Assembly (NCBI GenBank): GCA_013115135.1
Contig: JABANP010000504.1
Span: forward strand, 1 to 38,374
Origin: Perkinsus olseni
Lineage: Eukaryota; Perkinsozoa; Perkinsida; Perkinsidae
Reading direction: 5' to 3'
DNA length: 38,374 nucleotides
Shown: positions 30,574-38,374 of the stretch, piece by piece
Layout: every line of letters starts with the position of its first letter
How positions within the stretch are numbered: the stretch's first letter is position 1
Position numbers and translations under genes: made by a program
The notes under the pieces: generated by a model
Seen by the model: only the letters and a program-made list of their open reading frames with translations
What the model was told of the DNA's origin: nothing
The model's database searches: none

Positions 30574-32152
30574 ATGACAGCGAGGAAGCATCCAAGGTCG
30601 AAGCATAGACGAAAGGGACGAAGGTCGACAGAGGCCACTGCTGAACCTGTTGCGAAAAGATTCGGGGACATAGTCACTGAAGGGGTGCAGCGATGGGAGG
30701 CCTTCTATCGGACCTGCGGTCTGGAGATGGACAACGGCGATGGCGAGTGGGAGGATCTCATCAACCACCTCAGAGCGCCCCTGCCGATATCCTTCCGAGT
30801 GCGGAAAGATTCCCGGTGCGAGCCGCCGAGGTGTATCTTTGAGGATGTCACACTGGCAAGAAACGGGCGATGGATACCACCGGCGAGACAGTTCAAGTGG
30901 TGCTCGGGGTATCAGCTCGGGTGCGACCCGAGGACGGCTAAGGAGGCGTATCCTGAACTCGATGCGTGGTTGAAACAAAATCACGGGGGCATTGGAGGCG
31001 GAGCGAGGCGACAGGAGGTAGCCTCGATGGTGCCGGTGTCGGTGCTGGGAATTGAACCTGCGCATGATGTGCTCGACATGTGTGCTGCTCCCGGGAGTAA
31101 GACCTTGCAGGCCCTTGACGTGATAGAACAGGGAAGGGGGTTGGTGGTGGCTAATGAGTTGAGTACGAGAAGGGCTCACATACTGTGTGGGAGGGTCGGG
31201 GAATCTGAGGGTTTCATGGTCATCAACCACAAGGCCCAGCTGATACCGAAAAAACATAAGTTCGATCGGGTTATTTGTGACGTGCCGTGTTCGGGCGACG
31301 GAACTTTCCGGAAGTATCCGGTGAAGTGGAAACATTGGGATCCATCATTGGGGAGAAGGCTGCATCACACGCAAATACAGGTAGCAACCTGACATGTTTT
31401 GTATCTTGCATGGACAACCTCTGGATACGCTTCCTCTCAGATAGCCCTGCGCGCCTTCGCCCTGCTCAAGGTGGGTGGTCGAATGTCCTACTCGACCTGC
31501 AGTGTTAATCCACTCGAGAACGAGGCTGTCGTGCAGGCCATCCTCAAGGCGGGTGAGAATTTCAGAAATTCAATTTCTGTCACTGCGCCACGAAGTTATA
31601 TCGTGAGAATTTCTGTCACTGCGCCACGAAATTATATCGTGAGAATTTCTGTCACTGCGCCACGAAATTATATCGTGAGAATTTCTGTCACTGCGCCACG
31701 AAATTACCTCGTCCTTGTCAGTATCCCCACATGGTCGACTGGTTCACGTGAAGCTGCCGGGCTTTCGAACGTACCCGGGCCTCAACCATTGGCAAGTCGT
31801 GGAGGAGATGGAGGACTCACCTGAGGTCTTCCACTGTGAGGCCATATCCCAGCGTGATTCCAAGAAGGAGTGGTATCGGCCTAGCATGTGGCCCTCTGGC
31901 TCCTTTGACCTGTCCCCCTGCTTGAGGGTGTATCCTCATCTCAACAACACCGGTGGCTTCTTCACGGCTGTTATTGAGAAAACTGGGGAGCCTTGGGACG
32001 ATCAGTCGACCGCTAAGCCCGCCGAGAACGATCGGACGGAAGGAATTTCGCGGCGCGTGACGGTGAAGGTGCGAAAGTCCTTGTCTAAGTTGGCCGACAA
32101 GAGACTGTATAATATCGTACGGGCCGGCAAGAAGCGGAGTAGCCGTCAATGA
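30574..32152 (+). CDS. tRNA (cytosine-5) methyltransferase, NSUN2/Trm4 type
   Basis: Role by family: S-adenosylmethionine-dependent m5C formation in tRNA. Seen: three exons (30574-31380, 31441-31552, 31722-32152) join in phase and give about 449 residues. A basic N-terminus ([14 protein letters not shown]) may be a nuclear or RNA-binding signal. Then the NSUN2-type linker [10 protein letters not shown], the [13 protein letters not shown] strand, and the SAM site [25 protein letters not shown] carries the PC motif and [16 protein letters not shown] the catalytic TC motif. The Trm4-specific tail follows: [40 protein letters not shown]. Shorter than animal NSUN2 because the C-terminal extension is absent. 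The ATG at 30574 is the first in frame. Both introns belong to repeated intron families. Deg ends about 365 bp upstream on the same strand. Confidence 0.93.
31381..31440 (+). repeat. Trm4 intron 1: family-1 intron element, 60 bp
   Basis: Complete GT..AG intron. Core GTTTTGTATCTT, then ACCTCTGGATACG and CTCTCAG, as in the OTU intron at 24839-24894. GTATC (31401-31405) and GATAC (31424-31428) can pair. Confidence 0.8.
31553..31721 (+). repeat. Trm4 intron 2: tandem 36-bp family-2 units
   Basis: Units start at 31553, 31603, 31639 and 31675. The second and third are exact 36-bp copies beginning GTGAGAATTTCTGTCACTGC; the first has a 14-base insertion and the last runs into the acceptor. Each unit begins with GTGAGA, a good splice donor, so the intron has four equivalent donors. 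Because 36 is a multiple of three, retention of units adds no stop, but the frame after the intron is then wrong unless the first donor or one in the same phase is used. Confidence 0.92.
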
Positions 32153-32272
32153 CCTCTCCTTACTGCAACACTCACGTCTTACCAATCATCGTGTGGTTGT
32201 GTTCTCAGGGCGCGCGCTAAAGTGTCGGAAACATGACTATTCGCAAGATTGTGGCCCATATACCTTTTTGTA

Positions 32273-33807
32273 ATGCCTTGCACCTGGGAGCAAGTACCTC
32301 GATTTGAGGTCTCCATCGACCCATCAGACCCTCGGGTTTCTGACCATCTCGAAAGCCTTTGCCGTAGGAGCCTTTGCTCAGTACCGCCCCGTCATAACGG
32401 TGGTCAGGTGAATGTGTTCTGCGGTATAACGATGAAGTCGCTCACTTGGCCGGGGTGGAAATCGAGGCTGTTCGAGCGAGGAAAACCCCGGTGGAAGTGA
32501 CGAGAGTTACCGGAGGGATAACCAACTCCTTGTTCAAAGTGGAGTTCTGTGTTGGTGAGGTATGCTTGAAAAGTGCACGCTGCGGGGATCGAACCCGGGA
32601 CCTCAGGACTTTGGGGCATCACCGGCGAGCAACGCGCCTACCGACTCCACTGCTGAGAGCGCGTCCGGCTGCTCTGATAAAAAAGGCCCATCGGGTCGCC
32701 TCCCGGTGTGTCTTGTGCGAGTGTTCGGGGAGGCAGGCAGCTCGATTATTGATAGAAAAACGGAAAATCGAGTGTTCAGCGACCTCAGCTCCATTGGATT
32801 CGGCCCCGCCCTGCTGGGTATCTTTCGGTGAGCGCACTGCGAAGATTCTCTGTCTAAGGTCTCCAAATTCAGGAATGGTCGTGTTGAAGAGTTTTTCTCC
32901 CAACTGCGGCCACTCGGTCCGCTCGAGATGGTTACCGAGAAGTGGACACCGGAGATAGCACAGCATTTACGGTATTTGACGACGGCTGTTGTGAAGGGAA
33001 TAGGGTCCGTAGGTACATGCACTCCCTCGAGCCAGCTGCTGCGGGGCGGGGAAGGGATGCCAACCAGCCGGACCTCTGGGGCAGGATTATGTCCTACGTC
33101 GCGAAGGGACGGGAGTTGTTGAAGTCGTCACCGGAGGATGAGGAGGATGACTTCATGACGATGCTCAGTACCGTGGAAGGGGAGGCTAAGTGGCTGCAGA
33201 GAACTATCGAGTCGCGCAAGAGTGTTGATGAAAGCCCGCTCGAGACGGTGAGTGGGTTAGGGTTCAGGTCTGCGATGGTGGCGGTGGTGGGTTCGAATCT
33301 TCGGTGAGGTATTTTATGTCAGATTGTCTTCTGTCACAACGATTTGCTCTCGGGTAACATATTGGTGCCAAAGGCTGGTGACGGGCAGTCGTCGTTGAGG
33401 TTCATCGACTACGAGTATTGTGCCTTCAACCCTGCAGTTGCCGACATCGCCAACCACTTCGCTGCGGTAGTAGACCAAGACCGCAGCCTCCTTCCCTCTG
33501 GCGTGGAGGCGGCCCCAATGACGTGGAAACCTTCTTGTGGGCGAGTGACTAGGTTGAATAGTCATTCAGGAATCAGGCCGGCGCGAAATGATGGAGCTGG
33601 TTCGTCTTGGTTGGAGGCGCTTTGAGGGTTGTTCCTCCGTCCTCAGGTGGTAGAAAGCATGCTTATTGTGGAGAACGATTACAACGTAGAGAAGTACTTC
33701 CCCAGCAAAGACTTGCAGGTGAGCTCGAGGTCCCGGGTTCGATTCCCGGTGAGGACATCTTCTCACAGTTGCTTTTCCTACGTAAATTCGCGGAGGAGCG
33801 TCATTAG
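32273..33807 (+). CDS. Choline/ethanolamine kinase
   Basis: Role by family: phosphorylates choline or ethanolamine, first step of the CDP (Kennedy) pathway. Exons seen, all in phase: 32273-32363, 32438-32554, 32686-32827, 32873-32971, 33013-33247, 33323-33466, 33647-33718, 33769-33807; about 312 residues. The start FEVSIDPSDPR resembles ethanolamine kinases. VTRVTGGITNSLFKV is the nucleotide-binding loop; VCLVRVFG and IIDRKTENRVF follow. GFGPALLGIFRNGRVEEFF is the family's FGPkL..F.nGr.E run. IVFCHNDLLSGNILV is the Brenner catalytic motif and FIDYEYCAFN the metal-binding motif, with DIANHFA after it. It ends soon after YFPSKDLQ, so the C-terminal helices usual in the family (to about 350-400 residues) are missing or lie in unplaced exons in 33808-34150. 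Choline versus ethanolamine cannot be decided. Confidence 0.92.
32555..32685 (+). repeat. Kinase intron 2 with antisense tRNA-like element
   Basis: Read on the minus strand, 32657 to 32577 has an A-box-like GTCGGTAGGCGCG and a B-box GGTTCGATCCC about 45 bases apart, followed by CGCAGC. That is tRNA-like layout, but I cannot form all four arms, so it is a tRNA-derived element rather than a tRNA gene. Confidence 0.6.
33248..33322 (+). repeat. Kinase intron 5 with sense B-box
   Basis: GT..AG intron of 75 bp starting gtgagtggg and carrying GGGTTCGAATC at 33289-33299 in the sense direction, followed by TTCGGTGAGG. The T-stem is weak. Confidence 0.5.
33719..33768 (+). repeat. Kinase intron 7: 50-bp intron built on a tRNA T-arm
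   Basis: CCGGG (33733-33737) and CCCGG (33745-33749) form a 5-bp stem around the 7-base loop TTCGATT, exactly a tRNA T-arm. The donor gtgagctc is only 14 bases before the stem and the acceptor TCTCACAG ends 19 bases after it, so little of the intron is anything else. Confidence 0.75.
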
Positions 33808-34293
33808 TCGAGCTACCCCGTGTGGCAGAGCATCGCCCTTGTAGCCGTCCTCGCGATGCCGTAGTCGAGCAGGTCGACTCATCCGTTCCTTGCAGGCCAC
33901 GGCCTCGTCATCACCACCCGCGAGTTGTATATTTTCCGCCCCTCACCGACTTCCACCAAATAGCCCTCTCGACGCTGCCGTACCTTCAAACGTCCACCAA
34001 GATGCTCGCCTCCCCGCTGCATCTAGCTCAACCGCATGCTGACCGAGGCGGCCAGTTAGGCGAGGTCCTCGAGTACAGCGCCATTGACAAGTGGTCGTGT
34101 CTACTGCCCGTCTTGGACCTCCTAAAGGCGCGCAGAGATTTCCTGTGATGATGATTTTCATCATCGCATTGAGGACCGCATGGTTCTGCTCATTGTCATG
34201 TTGTTCCCGAACAGGGTGAACGGGCTGCAAGGCTTTGAGTGATCCCTGAGGGAAGCCACATCCCGCAGCTTCTCCCTTCGATCGTCTCCTGTC
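33808..34293. other. Spacer with an open frame of unknown meaning
   Basis: A plus-strand frame is open from about 33822 to 34148 and contains TDFHQIALSTLPYLQ and LLKARRDFL. It could hold missing C-terminal exons of the kinase or part of another transcript. I see no motif that decides this. Confidence 0.35.
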
Positions 34294-35500
34294 ATGTGCC
34301 GCCAGCAAGGGGAAACAGCCATCCCGGATGAGGTGGAGGTATCCGCTGATGACGTATCTCCTCTTACTCGAGAGCAAGTGGGCAGGGACTACAGCAGCCG
34401 GCCCTCGGGCTCATCATCACAACAGCAGGTCACTGCTGGCCTTGGCGGGCTCGGCATCACACCCGTAGAGCCTGGTCACCACGCCTACCTCTCATGCAGC
34501 ATCGGGAATCTTTCACTCACTAACCTCGACCCGGTACGGCCGTCAGTGGTGCTGCGTGGAAGTGGCCTCTTGTCAGGTCTTGAGAGACTACCGTCATCTG
34601 CAGGTGGTGGATGTGAGCCACAACAGACTCAGGAGGCTCGACGCCCTGTAGGGCTGCTCGATCTGTGATTAGCCAGCTTCAACCTTAGATCCGCTATACC
34701 CTGCCTACGAGTACTCAATGCTTCTCATAACCTACTCCGCAGGATGGACTGTTTTACGCTCGCTCGTTCGCTAGAGCAAGTGGATATGAGCTACAATGAG
34801 ATCCGTGAGAGCGACCTGTTTCGCTCGTTGCAAGCGTCAACCTAAGATTTCTTCAGAGGAGCTTGGTGACTGGTCCAACTGTCGGACCTCTCTCCGGGAA
34901 CTGCGTCTACGGGGGAACGCTATCAAGCAAATCCCAGCCTATGGGTTAAAGCGCACCAATCACCTGTGAGTGAACTCGTCGTGACGGCCGACCACCGCTG
35001 CTACTCCGGTAGGGAACTGCTGGATTTATCCGAGAACCAAATCACCACCATCGAGAACATAGCCCACCTTCCCGAGCTCGGTGTCCTCAAGCTTACTCAT
35101 AATCAGATCTCATCCCTGCACGGTCTGGACGGGCTCAACAGGCTGCGCGAATTGGATGTCTCGAACAACTTTGTGAAGGCGAGCCGAAGCCCTGCTCTGC
35201 CGCCTCGGACGTCTCTGTTGCAGAGTCTTCAAGGGTTGAGCTCATGGACTTGCACCAGTCTGGCCAAGCTGGCCGTATCCAATAACCAGCTCGGTGATTT
35301 GGATACAAACCTCGAGGTTGGCCAGCAGCAACAGCGTGGCTGCGGCTTCCTCGTGATTAACATTCCGACAGATACTCCAGCGAGGGTTCACTAACCTGGC
35401 GGAACTGCGCGTCTCAGGCAACCCGATAGAGCAATTGCCGTGCGTTACCGCTCCCCCTCACCCAATGCGTCATCATCGCGACTATCTTTCAGATCAGTGA
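34294..35500 (+). CDS. SDS22-like leucine-rich-repeat protein
   Basis: Role: SDS22-type repeats form curved scaffolds for protein binding (for example PP1 regulation); the partner here is unknown. Exons seen, all in phase: 34294-34533, 34577-34647, 34677-34804, 34857-34965, 35013-35172, 35224-35316, 35372-35500, giving about 309 residues. Repeats in order: SLTNLDPVL, LQVVDVSHNRLRRLDAL, LRVLNASHNLLRRMDCF, LEQVDMSYNEIQEL, LRELRLRGNAIKQIPAY, LLDLSENQITTIENI, LGVLKLTHNQISSLHGL, LRELDVSNNF, LAKLAVSNNQLGDLD and LAELRVSGNPIEQLP. The first 50 residues are hydrophilic and Gln/Ser-rich. Introns are 43-55 bp except the second (34648-34676), which must be only 29 bp to keep frame. No catalytic domain is seen. 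Confidence 0.85.
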
Positions 35501-37824
35501 AGTTGAGGTTCATATACCGCCTGACTAGTCTAGCCCGGGTCGATGGTGGCGACGTCACAGCTGAGGTGAATTCAGCGGGGGTTGAATTGAGTCGAGGATG
35601 AGCATTCTGAGCATCATTCCATCATTTCGGGTACATGCGTCCCACGCTATCTCGGGCGTTGCGATAAGGCGGAGGAGAGCCTCAACGAAGGAGGCCAGTA
35701 CGTGATGATGATCCGCCGCTCTCCTCGTCAGGATCGGGTCGACTCGGAAACCCTCCACGGAGATCTACTAGAGTCAGAGAGAGCAGCATGGACGACGTAG
35801 GCCATCAGCGAGTAGTGGTTGCCAATCACTCCATCAAGGTCCATGGCTGCAGTATGTGCAGAGGGATACCCAGTGCCGGAGTTCGAAGATCACCGCGTTG
35901 CAACCATTGAGGGGCTCCGACGAGCTGAGCTTAGCGGTGCTTCATTCAGTGCTTGCTCTTGAATGAGCCCGGGTGAACGGGATGAACTCAGCATGATCCG
36001 TCGTGAGGATATGTCTCGTGTCACGGTCGCTGTGTTGTGAATAGAGTGCGGAGGAGTACTGATAATAGATGATGTATAAGGCGACTATTTAGAAGGGGCC
36101 TCTCGATTCAAGAGTCTGGAGACGAGCGGTATGAACTTGGGAAAATCTCGATGACATCTTCACAACGTGATGCGGGTCCACAACCGTGGAACCTCAGCTC
36201 AGCTTGACGCTAGTGAATGACTTTATCAGTGTAGCTAAAGATGGAAGCTCAGGAATTCAACAACCATCTACCTCCCGAGTGCCTCATGGTTGACACCCTG
36301 GTCGAATGGTATTTTTGCTGGCTGCTGAGCAGCCTTGCGGCAAGGCTCTCGCCTGGCGTAGACAAACTGAATCCGTCAATTCCGGACTAACGGATTGCCG
36401 CACTGTGTGGGAGCGGTAGGATAGCTGAAAGTTATGTAATTCATGAGAGCTAGAGCTGGGAGGAAGGTTATGGTTCGTAGAACGGCTGGAATGCGGCGAT
36501 GGGGATGCCGAGCTCACGAAAGGGGTGGACCGCTACCGATTTAAGTGCCAGTGCATGCGGGTTGCAGGAGATCACGAGTCAGGATGGGCGTTCTCCCCAG
36601 CTGGTCATGGTTGATGAGCGTAACAGACTTTTGTCTGCTGAGCGAAGGATGAGCGCCTAGGGGTTATGTCATTGTGCCGTAATGATAGTGGACTTGTTGG
36701 GCCTGTCTAGGCGGTTTACCATTGTTGCTGTATCCGGAATTATGTCAAGAACAAGGGGCAGCCGAAAGTGTGGAGCTAGGGAATCCCCACTCCAGAATGT
36801 TCTAGGGACAGCTAGTTCGAATGAAAAGTATCCGTAAGAAAAGAATCGTTCCGTGATCAGAGCTCGGGCTCGACTTCCATGCAGATGATTAGACCTCAAA
36901 GTTGAAGTCAAAGTTCGAGGGTAGTTTCCGAGAACAAGGAACTGCTACCTTACCACACAATAACTCAGTACAGTGTGGCTACTTGAGACAAGGCTCAAGG
37001 AGTGATAACACCGGACTCGAGTTGATCGATAATGAAATCCTGCAGCTTGATTTAGAACGCATATGCCTGCACGCCAGTGCGAGGCGTATGATGAGGTTTG
37101 ACGGCTGCCTGGGACTAATGGTGAGCGGCAGCATTCAAGGTAAATGCAGTGCAGTGCAGGTGTACCACACCGTCTGTCTCTAAGACTTGTCCGCCTCCGT
37201 TATGCCAGTCTTCTTCGCTGTAAAGTATGAAACATACTGCTATACGCCCTGGGATCACCAGTCGTGATGTCATGCCTTCACCTCGGGGCCCGAGGCTCGG
37301 GCACTGCGGTTCGCTTGCCCACCAACTCCCAGTGGCTGTCACAGTTCTGGCACCTGAGCCGCCGCCCCTCTCTGGGGCAAGCCGTTTGACACGAATCTTG
37401 GCTGCTCTGAGATAACACGCCGCTGCACAATGTTCACTGCACTGTTCGGTCTTCGGAAGCACCTCCTTCCAGTCCCCCGCGGCTGGGTTTTTACGCAGTG
37501 GCCCGGCATAAAAGCATCTCCGCTCGCCCCATTAACTGGAACGCACGAAGTCCCTCTCGAGCATGGATTTTCCGAAGGCCATGCGATTGTAGTACGATGA
37601 TTCCACTGTCAAGCTGCGAATCCCTCCCTCCGTTGTAGTTGACTTCGCGAAGTCTCCAGACTGGAACTGAGCTCATTGCGAAACGAACGGATGTAGTGCT
37701 TATGGTGTACCAAATGTACGACTCAGGATTGCAGGCTCACGACAGAGCAAAGTGCTCTGCTCGTTACCTTCACGGTTGTTGAAGCCACTCATAAGTTATG
37801 AGTGTTGTGGGTCGTTAGTTAGGC
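35501..37824. other. Gene-free spacer with palindromes
   Basis: No convincing gene. Small perfect inverted repeats recur, for example two adjacent ones at about 36318-36344 (GGCTGC/GCAGCC and CCTTGC/GCAAGG), CAGAC/GTCTG near 36627, and ACTCATAA/TTATGAGT with a 1-base loop near 37787. Confidence 0.5.
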
Positions 37825-38172
37825 TCATAACACTCGAGAGCATACTCTTCCGAACAGAAAGGGATTGGCTCGAAAGGAGATACGAGGCCAAGTCAGTATA
37901 TCAGCAACAGTCTTCTTCTTATCAGTGGGCATCTCCTCGCACTTCTCAGCGAATTCTTCATCAGTAACATATCGTAGAAGGTGAACGTTCTCTACACCAG
38001 AAGCATGAGCAATCTGCAAGCCGACAGGGGTCACCGAGGATTCGGAAGACGGGTTCTCCACGATGTTAACCATTAGGGAACTCAAGTCAATGGTTGAGTG
38101 AAATCCTGAGATTCTGCCCATAATATAACTAATGAAGTCATCAACTAGCGACAAGCTAAGCTTAGGAGGCAT
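37825..38172 (-). CDS. Possible unrecognised protein, first exon
   Basis: I do not recognise it. An ATG at 38172 opens a frame reading MPPKLSLSLVDDFISYIMGR, then SGFHSTIDLSSLMVNIVENP and YVTDEEFAEKCEEMPTDKKK. The composition is that of a soluble, helical protein and the frame looks coding up to about residue 90. The last residues before the stop at 37825 are less convincing; a donor gtatctcc near 37885 could end the exon earlier. Confidence 0.35.
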   Translation of the reverse strand: MPPKLSLSLVDDFISYIMGRISGFHSTIDLSSLMVNIVENPSSESSVTPVGLQIAHASGVENVHLLRYVTDEEFAEKCEEMPTDKKKTVADILTWPRISFRANPFLFGRVCSRVL

Positions 38173-38374
38173 AGTTGGGCACTTGCATAACTACAAGATG
38201 TTATGTGTGCGGCAATCTGTCACCGCTCGTTAGGCACTGTGAGCCGTATTGGGTGTTGTATCGTTATACTCATGCTCGGAATGCCGTTTTCATTATCTCT
38301 TGGTCCGCCACTATGGTCAGCCTTTCCGCTTCGTCATCAAGGATGGCCCTGAGCCTCCTACTGAGTCTTCACGG
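38173..38374. other. Window end, nothing identified
   Basis: About 200 bases with no recognised gene or repeat; it may contain the 5' region of the minus-strand frame ending at 37825. Confidence 0.4.

Noticed and set aside
31045..31060. Antisense B-box-like GGAATTGAACC inside Trm4 exon 1
   Set aside because: It encodes VLGIEPAHD directly upstream of the conserved SAM-binding [11 protein letters not shown], with conserved sequence on both sides, so it is coding and the B-box resemblance is chance.
30505..31335. Minus-strand 276-codon frame
   Set aside because: Shadow of Trm4 exon 1, which has clear catalytic motifs on the plus strand.
31555..31720. Trm4 tandem repeat as a CRISPR array
   Set aside because: Units are contiguous with no spacers, lie between two exons of a eukaryotic gene, and begin with splice donors.
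32577..32657. A genuine tRNA gene on the minus strand
   Set aside because: A and B boxes are present, but I cannot form consistent acceptor and anticodon stems, and it lies within a kinase intron.
32562..32700. Open frame with RGSNPGPQ-type peptide as a gene
   Set aside because: This peptide is the usual artefact of translating tRNA T-arm sequence; the segment is an intron of the kinase gene.
33566..33766. Minus-strand frame with HRESNPGPR as a gene
   Set aside because: Same artefact, arising from the T-arm intron at 33719-33768; it overlaps confirmed kinase exons on the other strand.

Overview
This is a eukaryotic nuclear segment, most like a Perkinsus-type alveolate protist; the lineage is an inference. 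Seen directly: protein-coding genes broken by many GT..AG introns, mostly 41-75 bp, whose splice phases can be followed from conserved domain to conserved domain. There are no bacterial signals, no rRNA gene and no complete tRNA gene. Spacers are long and rich in short perfect palindromes. The set of families (Mei2-type RRM, Cid1-type nucleotidyltransferases, plant-like Deg protease, NSUN2/Trm4, choline/ethanolamine kinase, OTU-like protease) fits an alveolate.

Layout. 1-3912: no gene seen, many stem-loops. 3913-5287 (-): secreted GH18 chitinase-like gene, 4 exons. 5288-7679: no gene seen. 7680-8485 (-): unrecognised secreted protein. 8486-10113: spacer with a strong 50-nt hairpin. 10114-11363 (+): Mei2-like RNA-binding protein, followed by about 1.8 kb of trinucleotide-rich DNA. 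13200-15555 (+): leucine-rich-repeat protein fused to a Cid1/TUTase-type terminal nucleotidyltransferase. 17229-17936 (+): unrecognised secreted protein with a frame problem at its end. 18080-21415: repeat-bearing spacer. 21416-23645 (-): second Cid1/TUTase-type nucleotidyltransferase. 24416-25575 (-): OTU-like cysteine protease. 26425-30208 (+): mitochondrial Deg/HtrA serine protease, 10 exons. 30574-32152 (+): NSUN2/Trm4 tRNA m5C methyltransferase. 32273-33807 (+): choline/ethanolamine kinase, 8 exons. 34294-35500 (+): SDS22-like leucine-rich-repeat protein. 35501-38374: mostly empty, with one possible gene at 37825-38172 (-).

The genes do not form an operon or a single pathway. There is an RNA theme: Mei2 RRM, two terminal nucleotidyltransferases and a tRNA methyltransferase.

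The most unusual content is in the introns. (1) Three introns in two unrelated genes (OTU and Trm4) are near-full-length relatives of each other, 56-60 bp long, with a conserved GTATC..GATAC stem; an antisense relative sits in the first Mei2 intron. (2) A 50-bp OTU intron is related to a 36-bp unit that is tandemly amplified in a Trm4 intron, each unit starting with its own GTGAGA donor. (3) Several introns, most clearly a 50-bp intron of the kinase, contain tRNA T-arm/B-box sequences, two of them with the same downstream tail. Together these look like mobile, intron-creating elements (introners), perhaps of several families.
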